From NCBI RefSeq assembly GCF_001668615.1, contig NZ_LZMC01000109.1, forward strand, positions 155,496 to 219,495: 64,000 nucleotides of DNA, read 5' to 3'. Below are positions 25,356 to 33,780 of the stretch, piece by piece. How positions within the stretch are numbered: the stretch's first letter is position 1; each line of letters starts with the position of its first letter. The position numbers and the translations under genes are program-made. Source of the stretch: Mycobacterium sp. 1274761.0. GTDB taxonomy: Bacteria; Actinomycetota; Actinomycetes; Mycobacteriales; Mycobacteriaceae. The notes beneath the pieces were generated by a model. That model made no database searches. It had not been told where the DNA came from and saw only the letters and a program-made list of their open reading frames with translations.

Positions 25356-26690
25356 GTGCGCCTAGCGACGGATTTGCCCCGGTCGAATGTCGCCGCCGTT
25401 GCGGCTCCGCGAAGAGTGGCCGTGCTGTCCGTGCACACCTCCCCGCTTGCGCAGCCCGGCACCGGCGATGCGGGCGGCATGAACGTCTACGTGCTGCAGA
25501 GCGCGCTGCAGATGGCCCGCCGCGGAGTTGAGGTGGAGATCTTCACCAGGGCCACCTCGTCGGCCGACCAGCCGACGGTTCGGGTGGCTCCCGGCGTGCT
25601 CGTGCGCAACGTGGTCGCCGGTCCTTTCGAAGGCCTGGACAAATACGACCTTCCGACACAGCTGTGCGCATTCACCGCGGGCGTGCTGCGCGCCGAGGCC
25701 ACTCACGAGCCGGGGTACTACGACATCGTGCACTCGCACTACTGGTTGTCGGGTCAGGTCGGCTGGCTGGCGCGCGACCGGTGGGCGGTCCCGCTGGTGC
25801 ACACCGCACACACCCTCGCGGCGGTGAAGAATGCGGCGCTCGCCGACGGCGACGCCCCCGAACCACCGCTGCGCGCGGTGGGCGAACAGCAGGTGGTCGA
25901 CGAGGCCGACCGCTTGATCGTCAACACCGAACACGAAGCTCAGCAACTGATTTCGCTACACCACGCCGACCCGTCGCGCATCGACGTCGTCCACCCCGGC
26001 GTCGACCTGGACACCTTCACACCCGGCGACAAACACGCCGCTCGCGCGGCGCTCGGCCTCCGCGACACCGATCGGGTGGTGGCGTTCGTCGGCCGCATTC
26101 AGCCGTTGAAGGCGCCCGATGTGCTACTGCGCGCCGCCGCCAAGGTGCCCGATCTGCGGGTGCTGGTGGCCGGCGGGCCGTCGGGCAGCGGGCTGGCCGC
26201 ACCCGACGGGCTGTTGCGGTTGGCCGATGAACTGGGCATTGCCGACCGGGTGACATTTTTGCCTCCCCAGACCCGCGACCAACTGGTCAACGTGTACCGC
26301 GCGGCCGATATGGTCGCGGTTCCCAGCTACTCGGAATCCTTCGGCCTTGTCGCCGTCGAAGCGCAGGCCTGCGGCACACCGGTGGTGGCCGCCGCTGTAG
26401 GCGGGTTGCCGGTCGCGGTCCGCGACGGCGTCACGGGGGCGCTGGTCGACGGCCACCGCCCTGACGACTGGGCGCACACGATGGCCGCGCTCTTCGACCG
26501 GGGGCCCGCGACGATGAGCCGCGCGGCCGTGGAGCATGCCGCCACCTTTTCGTGGTCGCACACGGTCGACGCCTTGCTCGCCAGCTACGAGCTCGCGATC
26601 GGCGACTACCGCGCGCGCCACCAGGCACGCAACGGCGCAGCGCGTCGTAACGGCCGCCGGTTCTCGATGCGACGGGGCGTGCGGGCGTGA
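25356..26690 (+). CDS. mshA: D-inositol-3-phosphate glycosyltransferase MshA
   Basis: A 444-residue GT4 glycosyltransferase that joins UDP-GlcNAc to inositol-3-phosphate, the first step of mycothiol synthesis. GTG at 25356 (VRLATDLPRSN) was chosen because MshA proteins begin MRLATDL; the frame is open 10 codons further upstream. Motifs: VHTSPLAQPGTGDAGGMNVYV (substrate loop), GPFEGLDKYDLPTQLC, HSHYWLSGQVGWLA, and ESFGLVAVEAQACGTPVVA with the nucleotide-binding Glu. It overlaps the YbjN-type gene by GTGA. Confidence 0.96.
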   Translation: MRLATDLPRSNVAAVAAPRRVAVLSVHTSPLAQPGTGDAGGMNVYVLQSALQMARRGVEVEIFTRATSSADQPTVRVAPGVLVRNVVAGPFEGLDKYDLPTQLCAFTAGVLRAEATHEPGYYDIVHSHYWLSGQVGWLARDRWAVPLVHTAHTLAAVKNAALADGDAPEPPLRAVGEQQVVDEADRLIVNTEHEAQQLISLHHADPSRIDVVHPGVDLDTFTPGDKHAARAALGLRDTDRVVAFVGRIQPLKAPDVLLRAAAKVPDLRVLVAGGPSGSGLAAPDGLLRLADELGIADRVTFLPPQTRDQLVNVYRAADMVAVPSYSESFGLVAVEAQACGTPVVAAAVGGLPVAVRDGVTGALVDGHRPDDWAHTMAALFDRGPATMSRAAVEHAATFSWSHTVDALLASYELAIGDYRARHQARNGAARRNGRRFSMRRGVRA

Positions 26691-27190
26691 CGACCGATCC
26701 GGCGCAGGTCATCGAGGACGCCTGCAAGGAGAGCGGGCTGGTGTGCACGCGCCACGAAGGCGCGCACGGCGGGCTGCCCGGCATCATCGTCGAGCTGCCG
26801 GGTGAGCGGCGGCTGAAGACCAACACGATCCTGTCGATCGGCGAGCACTCGGTACGCGTCGAGGCGTTCGTGTGCCGCAAGCCCGACGAGAACCACGAGG
26901 GCGTGTACCGGTTCCTGTTGAAGCGCAACCGCCGGTTGTACGGGGTGACCTACACGCTCGACAATGTCGGCGACATCTATCTGGTCGGCCGGATGGCGTT
27001 GGCGTCGGTGACCCCCGACGAGGTCGACCGCGTGCTGGGCCAGGTGCTCGAGGCCGTCGACAACGACTTCAATACGTTGCTGGAGTTGGGTTTCCGCTCA
27101 TCGATCCAGAAGGAATGGGAGTGGCGGGTCAAGCGTGGTGAATCACTGAAGAACCTGAAGGCCTTCGAGCATCTGATCGACGACGACTAA
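26687..27190 (+). CDS. YbjN-domain protein (Rv0487-like)
   Basis: A 167-residue type III secretion chaperone-like/YbjN protein (LPGIIVELPGERRLKTNTILSIGEHSVRVEAFVCRKPDENHEGVYRFLLKRN). It is always seen next to mshA in mycobacteria, but its role is not established. The GTG start overlaps the mshA stop. The Rv0488 LysE-type exporter, which follows in M. tuberculosis, is absent and gpm1 comes next. Confidence 0.88.
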   Translation: MTTDPAQVIEDACKESGLVCTRHEGAHGGLPGIIVELPGERRLKTNTILSIGEHSVRVEAFVCRKPDENHEGVYRFLLKRNRRLYGVTYTLDNVGDIYLVGRMALASVTPDEVDRVLGQVLEAVDNDFNTLLELGFRSSIQKEWEWRVKRGESLKNLKAFEHLIDDD

Positions 27191-27251
27191 TCCTTTCGTC
27201 CATCTCGGCGCGGCCAGCGTGAGCCGCGGATACCGGGATAGTCTCTTCGCC

Positions 27252-28001
27252 ATGGGAGATTCCACGCTGATCCTGCTCCGCCACGGCGAAAGCGAATGGA
27301 ACGCGCTGAACCTGTTCACCGGGTGGGTCGACGTCGACCTCACCGACAAGGGCAGAGCAGAAGCCGTCCGCGCCGGCGAGCTGATCAAGGAACTCGACCG
27401 TCAGCCCGACGTGCTGTACACGTCGCTGCTGCGGCGCGCGATCACCACCGCGAACCTGGCGCTGGACGCCGCCGACCGGCACTGGATCCCCGTGCACCGC
27501 GACTGGCGGCTCAACGAGCGGCACTACGGCGCGCTGCAGGGCCTCAACAAGGCCGAGACCAAGGAGAAATACGGCGAAGAGCAATTCATGGCGTGGCGGC
27601 GCAGCTATGACACGCCGCCGCCGCCGATCGAATCGGGCAGTGAATACAGCCAGGACGGCGATCCCCGCTACGCCGACATCCCTGGCGGACCGCCGAAGAC
27701 CGAATGCCTCAAGGACGTCGTCGCCCGGTTCGTGCCCTACTACACCGAGACCATCGTCCCCGATCTGCGGGCAGGCAAGACGGTGCTGATCGCCGCGCAC
27801 GGCAATTCGCTCCGTGCGTTGGTCAAATATCTCGACCAGATGTCCGACGAGGACGTCGTCGGGCTGAACATCCCCACCGGCATCCCGCTGCGCTACGACC
27901 TCGACGGGGACCTGCGCCCGAAGATCATCGGCGGCACCTACCTCGATCCCGAGGCGGCAGCGGCGGGCGCCGCGGCGGTGGCGAGCCAAGGCGCCAAGTA
28001 G
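27252..28001 (+). CDS. gpmA: 2,3-bisphosphoglycerate-dependent phosphoglycerate mutase
   Basis: A 249-residue glycolytic enzyme that interconverts 3- and 2-phosphoglycerate. The phosphohistidine is His11 in LLRHGESEWN. Other family motifs are RALTT-like RRAITTANLALDAADR, RLNERHYGALQGLNK and AAHGNSLRALVKYLD with the second His. ATG at 27252 gives the exact family length; an upstream in-frame ATG is rejected. A TAGTCT box (27239-27244) would start transcription one base ahead of the ATG. Confidence 0.97.
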   Translation: MGDSTLILLRHGESEWNALNLFTGWVDVDLTDKGRAEAVRAGELIKELDRQPDVLYTSLLRRAITTANLALDAADRHWIPVHRDWRLNERHYGALQGLNKAETKEKYGEEQFMAWRRSYDTPPPPIESGSEYSQDGDPRYADIPGGPPKTECLKDVVARFVPYYTETIVPDLRAGKTVLIAAHGNSLRALVKYLDQMSDEDVVGLNIPTGIPLRYDLDGDLRPKIIGGTYLDPEAAAAGAAAVASQGAK

Positions 28002-28010
28002 CCCACCGAC

Positions 28011-28024
28011 GCCCCGTCTGGGGC
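28011..28024 (+). terminator. Short GC hairpin after gpmA
   Basis: GCCCC-GTCT-GGGGC forms a 5-4-5 hairpin ten bases past the gpmA stop, without a T-run. It could be a weak terminator between gpmA and senX3. Confidence 0.35.
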
Positions 28025-28030
28025 AAACAG

Positions 28031-28055
28031 CAGGTGAACGCAAGCCGAACACCTG
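28031..28055. promoter_or_regulatory. PHO-box-like site upstream of senX3 (RegX3 candidate)
   Basis: On the minus strand GTTCGGC (28050-28044) and GTTCACC (28039-28033) form two direct repeats 11 bases apart, the spacing bound by PhoB/OmpR-type dimers. The same stretch is an inverted repeat, CAGGTG-N13-CACCTG. RegX3 is known to bind its own operon promoter in mycobacteria. The site lies about 65-90 bases ahead of the proposed senX3 start point. Confidence 0.5.
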
Positions 28056-28131
28056 CGCTTGGCTGTGTGACATGTCCCGATTTGGCCGCACGCTGCTGGG
28101 ATGACGTTCATCAGTTTCGTACGATTTGCTC

Positions 28132-29310
28132 GTGAGTGTGGTTTCCGCACTGCTGCTGGCGGTCGTGGCACTGCTCGCGCTGGTGATCGGTGTCGTGGTC
28201 GGCGCCGGTCTGGTGCCGAGGCTCCTCGAGCGCAGGCAGCGGCGGGCTGCCGAACAGTCCGGCATCACCGTTTCGGAGATGCTGGCCCACATCGTCTCGC
28301 TGTCGCCGGTGGGCATCGTCGTGGTCGACACCTACCGTGACGTCGTCTATCACAACGCCCGGGCCCGCGAACTGGGCTTGGTGCGCGACCGCCTGCTCGA
28401 CGACCGCGCCTGGCTGGCGGCACAGCGCACTCTCGCCACGGGTGAAGACTGTGAGGTCGACCTCTCCCCGCGCAGGGGCGCGCCGGCCGGGCGTTCCGGG
28501 TTGTCGGTGCGCGGCCATGTCCGCCTGCTGACCGAGGAGGACCGCCGGTTCGCCGTCGTCTACGTCGACGACCAGTCTGAGCACGCGCGGATGGAGGCCA
28601 CCCGCCGCGACTTCGTCGCCAACGTCAGCCACGAACTCAAGACGCCCGTCGGGGCCATGGGTGTGCTCGCCGAGGCGGTGCTCGCGTCGGCCGACGATTC
28701 CGAGACCGTGCGCCGGTTCGCGCAAAAGATGGTCGTGGAATCCAACCGGTTGGCGAACATGGTCGGTGAGCTCATCGAGCTGTCCCGGCTGCAGGGCGCC
28801 GAACCGCTTCCCGACCTGGAAGCCGTCGATGTCGACACCGTTGTCGCCGAGGCGCTGTCGCGCTACAAGGTCGTGGCCGACAACGCCGAGATCGCCATCA
28901 CCACCGACGCGCCGACCGGATACAAAGTGCTCGGCGACCAACCCCTGCTGGTAACAGCGCTGGCCAACCTGGTGTCCAACGCAATCGCCTACTCACCCAA
29001 GGGATCTCCGGTGTCCATCAGCCGCAGGCGCCGGGGTGACAACATCGAGATCGCCGTGACGGATCGGGGTATCGGCATCGCCGCCGCCGATCAGGAGCGA
29101 GTGTTCGAGCGGTTCTTCCGCGTGGACAAGGCGAGGTCGCGTGCCACTGGCGGCACCGGCCTCGGGCTCGCGATCGTCAAACATGTTGCGGCCAACCACA
29201 ACGGGTCCATTCGGCTGTGGAGTCAGCCGGGCACCGGATCGACCTTCACACTGTCGATCCCCGCTTATCCGGATCGCGTCGGCGAGTCGGACAACCGGTC
29301 AGACCAATGA
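28132..29310 (+). CDS. senX3: Sensor histidine kinase SenX3
   Basis: A 392-residue membrane kinase for phosphate and redox signals, partner of RegX3. Two N-terminal membrane segments (ALLLAVVALLALVIGVVVGAGL) precede a PAS-like domain (VSLSPVGIVVVDTYRDVVYHN). The DHp box NVSHELKTP has His167, and the ATPase motifs are NLVSNAI, DRGIGI and GGTGLGLAIVK. GTG 28132 was chosen over TTG 28126: it puts the histidine at the number I recall for SenX3, and a TACGAT -10 box (28120-28125) sits at -12 to -7, predicting a leaderless transcript. Confidence 0.95.
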   Translation: MSVVSALLLAVVALLALVIGVVVGAGLVPRLLERRQRRAAEQSGITVSEMLAHIVSLSPVGIVVVDTYRDVVYHNARARELGLVRDRLLDDRAWLAAQRTLATGEDCEVDLSPRRGAPAGRSGLSVRGHVRLLTEEDRRFAVVYVDDQSEHARMEATRRDFVANVSHELKTPVGAMGVLAEAVLASADDSETVRRFAQKMVVESNRLANMVGELIELSRLQGAEPLPDLEAVDVDTVVAEALSRYKVVADNAEIAITTDAPTGYKVLGDQPLLVTALANLVSNAIAYSPKGSPVSISRRRRGDNIEIAVTDRGIGIAAADQERVFERFFRVDKARSRATGGTGLGLAIVKHVAANHNGSIRLWSQPGTGSTFTLSIPAYPDRVGESDNRSDQ

Positions 29311-29327
29311 GAGGAAATTGAACGTCC

Positions 29328-30014
29328 ATGACCAACGTGTTGATCGTCGAGGACGAGGAGTCCTTGGCGGATCCCCTCGCGTTCCTGTTGCGCAAGGAGG
29401 GTTTCGAAGCCACCGTGGTGGCCGACGGACCTTCTGCCCTTGCCGAGTTCGAGCGGGTCGGGGCCGACATCGTCCTGCTCGATCTGATGCTGCCGGGGAT
29501 GAGCGGCACCGACGTGTGCAAGCAGTTGCGGTCCCGCTCCAGCGTGCCGGTCATCATGGTGACCGCCCGCGACAGTGAGATCGATAAGGTCGTCGGCTTG
29601 GAACTCGGCGCCGACGACTATGTCACCAAGCCGTACTCCGCGCGCGAGCTGATCGCGCGCATTCGCGCGGTGCTGCGCCGCGGCGCCGACCCCGATGAGT
29701 CGTCGATCATCGACGGCGTGTTGGAGGCAGGGCCGGTCCGGATGGACGTCGAGCGTCACGTCGTCTCCGTCAACGGTCAGCCGATCACGTTGCCGCTCAA
29801 GGAATTCGACCTGCTCGAATACCTGATGCGCAACAGCGGACGGGTGCTCACCCGCGGCCAGCTCATCGACCGGGTGTGGGGCGCCGACTACGTCGGCGAC
29901 ACCAAGACCCTCGACGTACACGTCAAACGCCTGCGGTCGAAGATCGAGGCCGACCCCGCCAACCCGGTGCACCTGGTGACGGTGCGGGGGCTGGGCTACA
30001 AGCTCGAAGGCTGA
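29328..30014 (+). CDS. regX3: Response regulator RegX3
   Basis: A 228-residue OmpR-type regulator. Receiver: LIVEDEESLADPL, phospho-acceptor Asp52 in VLLDLMLPG, Lys in DDYVTKPY. The winged helix is LPLKEFDLLEYLMRNSGRVLTRGQLIDRVWG ... TLDVHVKRLRSKIE. Activates phosphate-starvation genes. It starts 17 bases after senX3 with a GAGAGGAAA site. The MIRU repeats found between senX3 and regX3 in the M. tuberculosis complex are absent. Confidence 0.96.
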   Translation: MTNVLIVEDEESLADPLAFLLRKEGFEATVVADGPSALAEFERVGADIVLLDLMLPGMSGTDVCKQLRSRSSVPVIMVTARDSEIDKVVGLELGADDYVTKPYSARELIARIRAVLRRGADPDESSIIDGVLEAGPVRMDVERHVVSVNGQPITLPLKEFDLLEYLMRNSGRVLTRGQLIDRVWGADYVGDTKTLDVHVKRLRSKIEADPANPVHLVTVRGLGYKLEG

Positions 30015-30019
30015 GCGCG

Positions 30020-30796
30020 CTATTCGGCGGCGCGGGTGGCCGGGTGCACGGCAATCAGCCCTAAACCGCTGCGCCGCTTGCACATTGCCGCCAGCTCCGC
30101 ATACGCCTTCTCGCCCAGCAGCTCGGTGAGCTCGGGCGCATACGACTGATATACCTGCTTGGTGCCGACGTGGGCGTTCGGGTCACCGGTGCAGTACCAG
30201 TGCAGGTCTTCACCACCCTCGCCCCAGCCGCGGCGGTCGTACTCGGTGATCCACGTCTTGAGGATCTCGGTGCCATCGGCCAGCGTCACCCACTCCTGCG
30301 TGCGGCGGATCGGCAGCTGCCAGCACACGTCCGGCTTCATGGTCAACGGCTCGACGCCGAGCTTGAGCGCCTTGGTGTGCAGTGCGCAGCCGATGCCGGC
30401 CTTGAACCCGGGACGGTTGAGGAAAATGCAGGCACCCTTGTACTTGCGCGTGCGCAGGTTCGGCTCGTCCTCGTACTCGTCCATCTCGAGATAGCCCTTG
30501 CGGCCCAGGCCCTTGTCCCGGAATTGCCAGTCGTCGTCGGTCAGCAACTTCACCGCGCGGTCCAGGCGCTTGCGGTCGTCCTTGTCGGACAGGAAAGCGC
30601 CGTGGGAGCAGCAGCCGTCGTCTGGCCTGCCTTCGACGGTGCCCTTGCACGCCGGTGTGCCGAACACACACGTCCAACGCGACAGCAGCCACGTCATATC
30701 GGCGGCGATCAAATGCTCGGGATTGTCGGGGTCGTAGAACTCCACCCATTCGCGGGCGAAATCCAGTTCCACCTCGCCGGGATGATGTGCCGTCAC
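30020..30796 (-). CDS. Conserved hypothetical protein, Cys-rich (Rv0495c-like)
   Basis: A 258-residue protein conserved in mycobacteria. GTG at 30796 (VTAHHPGEVELDFAREWVEFYDP) was chosen; the frame runs upstream without protein-like sequence. It has clustered cysteines (WTCVFGTPACKG, DDGCCSHG, KGACIF, IGCALH, DVCWQLP, WYCTG), which suggests metal or Fe-S binding and may relate to the DUF3109 group. No function is proven. It converges on regX3 with six bases between. Confidence 0.8.
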   Translation of the reverse strand: MTAHHPGEVELDFAREWVEFYDPDNPEHLIAADMTWLLSRWTCVFGTPACKGTVEGRPDDGCCSHGAFLSDKDDRKRLDRAVKLLTDDDWQFRDKGLGRKGYLEMDEYEDEPNLRTRKYKGACIFLNRPGFKAGIGCALHTKALKLGVEPLTMKPDVCWQLPIRRTQEWVTLADGTEILKTWITEYDRRGWGEGGEDLHWYCTGDPNAHVGTKQVYQSYAPELTELLGEKAYAELAAMCKRRSGLGLIAVHPATRAAE

Positions 30797-30928
30797 AGGT
30801 GTCAACGCTAGCGCCGAATTCTGTCGAACGCTAAGTTGCCACGGCCGCGAACGTCCGCGGATTTCTGATCCCACGCCACACCGCGGTCCGCGCACGCAGT
30901 TCACTCCACGACCGGTTAGGTTGAGTGA

Positions 30929-31930
30929 GTGCGACTGGGTGTGCTCGACGTGGGCAGCAACACCGTCCACCTGTTGGTGGTGGACGCTCGCCGCGGCGGC
31001 CATCCGACGCCGATGAGTTCCACCAAAGCCTCGCTGCGCCTGGCCGAGGCCATCGATTCATCGGGCAAGCTGTCCCGCAAAGGCGCCGACAAGCTCATCG
31101 ACACGATCGAGGAATTCTCCAAGATCGCTGCCAGCTCGGGCTGCGCGGAGCTGATGGCCTTCGCGACCTCCGCGGTGCGCGACGCCAAGAATTCCGAGGA
31201 CGTGCTGGCCCGCGTGCTGGCCGAAACCGGGGTGTCCCTTCAGGTGCTCAGCGGGGTCGATGAATCCCGCCTCACCTTCCTCGCCGTGCGCCGCTGGTAT
31301 GGCTGGAGCGCCGGCCGCATCATCAACATCGACATCGGCGGCGGCTCGCTGGAACTGTCCAACGGAGTCGACGAAGAACCCGAGGCGGCGCTGTCGCTGC
31401 CCTTGGGCGCGGGAAGGCTGACCAGGGAATGGTTGCCGGACGACCCGCCGGGCCGCAGGCGGGTGGGCATGCTGCGGGACTGGCTGGCCACCGAGCTCGC
31501 CGACCCCGCCGCCGAGCTGCTCAAGGCCGGCACCCCCGACCTGGCGGTCGCGACGTCCAAGACGTTCCGGTCGCTGGCCCGCCTGACCGGTGCCGCTCCG
31601 TCGGGGGCCGGCCCGCGGGTCAAGCGCACGCTCACCGCGACCGGCCTTAGGCAGCTCATAGCTTTCATCTCTAGGATGACCGCGGCTGACCGAGCAGAGT
31701 TGGAAGGGGTGAGTGCCGAACGGGCGCCGCAGATCGTCGCAGGCGCACTGGTTGCGGAAGCGAGCATGCGGGCCCTTCAGATAGACACCGTGGACATCTG
31801 CCCGTGGGCATTGCGGGAAGGCCTGATTCTGCGGAAACTCGATAGCGAAGCCGACGGAACCGCACTGGTGGAGACGTCTGTACGGGAGGCAGACTCCCGG
31901 CCCGCCAAGCCCAGAGGCAACACACGATGA
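30929..31930 (+). CDS. ppx1: Exopolyphosphatase/pppGpp phosphohydrolase family protein Ppx1
   Basis: A 333-residue Ppx/GppA protein of the ASKHA fold that removes phosphate from polyphosphate or (p)ppGpp. It has the N-terminal phosphate loop LDVGSNTVHLLVVD, CAELMAFATSAVRDAKN and INIDIGGGSLELS. It is of the short one-domain type. A TAGGTT box six bases before the GTG start predicts a leaderless transcript. It overlaps the next gene by ATGA. Confidence 0.92.
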   Translation: MRLGVLDVGSNTVHLLVVDARRGGHPTPMSSTKASLRLAEAIDSSGKLSRKGADKLIDTIEEFSKIAASSGCAELMAFATSAVRDAKNSEDVLARVLAETGVSLQVLSGVDESRLTFLAVRRWYGWSAGRIINIDIGGGSLELSNGVDEEPEAALSLPLGAGRLTREWLPDDPPGRRRVGMLRDWLATELADPAAELLKAGTPDLAVATSKTFRSLARLTGAAPSGAGPRVKRTLTATGLRQLIAFISRMTAADRAELEGVSAERAPQIVAGALVAEASMRALQIDTVDICPWALREGLILRKLDSEADGTALVETSVREADSRPAKPRGNTR

Positions 31931-32907
31931 CAGGACCAGAAGACAGCTACAGCAACACCAGGCCGATATCGGTCGCGGAGTTGCTGGCAAAGAACGGAAC
32001 GATCGGAGCTCCGCCGGTCGGCGGGCGCCGCAGGCGCCGTCGCGGCAATTCCGACGCCGTCACGGTCGCTGAGTTGACCGGTGAGATCCCCATCATCACC
32101 GATGACACCCCCAAGACCGCCCACGAGGCACCGGTCGCCGACGACGTCGACGCGGCCGGTAAGGGCGCCGCGGAGCACGTCGACGAGGACACCGACGTTC
32201 GCGAGACCGCCTCCGACCAGGCAGCGCTGACCGAAGAGGAAGCCGACTACGCCGCCCACCTCGAGGAGCGGGAAGAGCAGCCGCTGTTCTTCGAACCCCC
32301 GCCGCGGCGCCCCCAGTACACGGGCCTCGGCCCCAAGCGCTATCCCGGCCGCGTCGGCGCCGAGGAGATGAGCCCCGATCCTGTCGACATCGATGACGAC
32401 GACGCGGTCGAAGCCGTCGCATCGGATCAGGCCCGGACCGCGACGGCCCCCGCCACCGACACCGACGACGACGCGTTGCCGTCGTATCTTCGCTCGTCGG
32501 GCGGAACGCTGTTCGGCGGCGAAACCGGCACCGCCCACCGCGGCGGCCCCAGCCTGGACGACCTCGAGTTCGGCGACGCCGACGTCGAGCACGAGGAGGA
32601 GGACCTCGAGGGCGACGACTTCGACGTCGAGGCCGAGTCACCGATGTCGTCGTTGGCCCGCGGCGCTCTCGTCGTCGGCCAGTGCATCGTCGCGGTGCTC
32701 TTCGGAGCGGGCCTGTTCATCGCCTTCGACCAGCTGTGGAAGTGGAACAACATCGTCGCGTTGGTGCTGTCCGTGCTGGTCATCCTCGGCCTGGTGGTCG
32801 GCGTTCGCATCGTGCGCAAGACCGAGGACATCGGCAGCACTCTGATTGCGGTGGCGGTCGGCGCCCTGGTCACGCTCGGGCCGCTGGCGTTGCTGCAATC
32901 GGGTTAG
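31927..32907 (+). CDS. Conserved membrane protein with acidic disordered N-terminus (Rv0497-like)
   Basis: A 326-residue protein. The first about 235 residues are low-complexity and very acidic (long runs of Asp/Glu) with short basic patches (GGRRRRRRGNSD). Two membrane helices follow (GALVVGQCIVAVLFGAGLFI and VALVLSVLVILGLVVGV) and a third hydrophobic stretch lies at the end. The large N-terminal part probably faces the cytoplasm. No enzyme motif is seen. The conserved position between ppx1 and the Rv0498 gene suggests a core role, but it is unknown. Confidence 0.85.
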   Translation: MTGPEDSYSNTRPISVAELLAKNGTIGAPPVGGRRRRRRGNSDAVTVAELTGEIPIITDDTPKTAHEAPVADDVDAAGKGAAEHVDEDTDVRETASDQAALTEEEADYAAHLEEREEQPLFFEPPPRRPQYTGLGPKRYPGRVGAEEMSPDPVDIDDDDAVEAVASDQARTATAPATDTDDDALPSYLRSSGGTLFGGETGTAHRGGPSLDDLEFGDADVEHEEEDLEGDDFDVEAESPMSSLARGALVVGQCIVAVLFGAGLFIAFDQLWKWNNIVALVLSVLVILGLVVGVRIVRKTEDIGSTLIAVAVGALVTLGPLALLQSG

Positions 32908-32921
32908 CCGCCTGAGCGATC

Positions 32922-33767
32922 GTGCGCCCAGCCATCAAGGTCGGTCTGTCGACGGCCTCGGTCTACCCGTTGAGGACCGAGGCCGCTTTCGAGTACGCGG
33001 CACGGCTGGGTTACGACGGTGTCGAGCTGATGGTGTGGGCCGAATCGGTCAGCCAGGACATCGACGCCATCGAGAAGATGTCGCAGAAGTATTCGGTGCC
33101 GGTGCTGTCGGTGCATGCGCCGTGCCTGCTGATCTCACAGCGGGTGTGGGGCGCCAACCCCATCCCCAAGCTGGACCGCAGCGTGCGCGCCGCCGAGCAG
33201 CTGGGCGCGCAGACGGTCGTGGTGCATCCGCCGTTCCGCTGGCAGCGCCGCTACGCTGAGGGCTTCACCGAACAGGTCGCCGAGCTCGAAGCGGGCAGCG
33301 ATGTGATGGTGGCCGTGGAGAACATGTTCCCGTTCCGCGCCGACCGGTTCTTCGGGGCGGGGCAAACCTCGATCGAGCGCATGCGCAAGCGCGGCGGCAG
33401 ACCCGGACCCGGCATATCGGCGTTCGCGCCGTCCTATGACCCGTTGGACGGCAACCACGCCCACTACACCCTCGACCTGTCACACACCGCGACGGCCGGC
33501 ACCGACGCCATCGACATGGCCCGCCGGATGGGCGGGGGTCTGGTCCATCTGCATCTGTGCGACGGCAGCGGCGCTTCGACCGACGAGCATCTGGTGCCCG
33601 GCCGCGGTACTCAACCGACGGTGGAAGTCTGCGAAATGCTTGCCGGAAGCGACTTTTCGGGACATGTCATCCTCGAGGTGACCACCTCGGGCGCGCGCAC
33701 CGCCGCCGAGCGGGAAACGCTGCTCGACGAATCGCTTCAATTCGCCCGCAAGCACCTGCTGCGCTGA
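32922..33767 (+). CDS. TIM-barrel sugar phosphate isomerase/epimerase family (Rv0498-like)
   Basis: A 281-residue AP-endonuclease-2-like TIM barrel (VGLSTASVYPLRTEAAFEYAARLGYDGVELMVW). Metal ligands are likely among SVHAP, VVHPPF, VAVENM (Glu), DLSHT and HLHLCDG. Members are xylose isomerase-like; the substrate is not known. The GTG start is 14 bases after the previous stop. Confidence 0.87.
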   Translation: MRPAIKVGLSTASVYPLRTEAAFEYAARLGYDGVELMVWAESVSQDIDAIEKMSQKYSVPVLSVHAPCLLISQRVWGANPIPKLDRSVRAAEQLGAQTVVVHPPFRWQRRYAEGFTEQVAELEAGSDVMVAVENMFPFRADRFFGAGQTSIERMRKRGGRPGPGISAFAPSYDPLDGNHAHYTLDLSHTATAGTDAIDMARRMGGGLVHLHLCDGSGASTDEHLVPGRGTQPTVEVCEMLAGSDFSGHVILEVTTSGARTAAERETLLDESLQFARKHLLR

Positions 33768-33780
33768 ACCTAAGGACGGA

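Noticed and set aside
29311..29327. MIRU between senX3 and regX3
   Set aside because: The gap is 17 bases with only a ribosome site.
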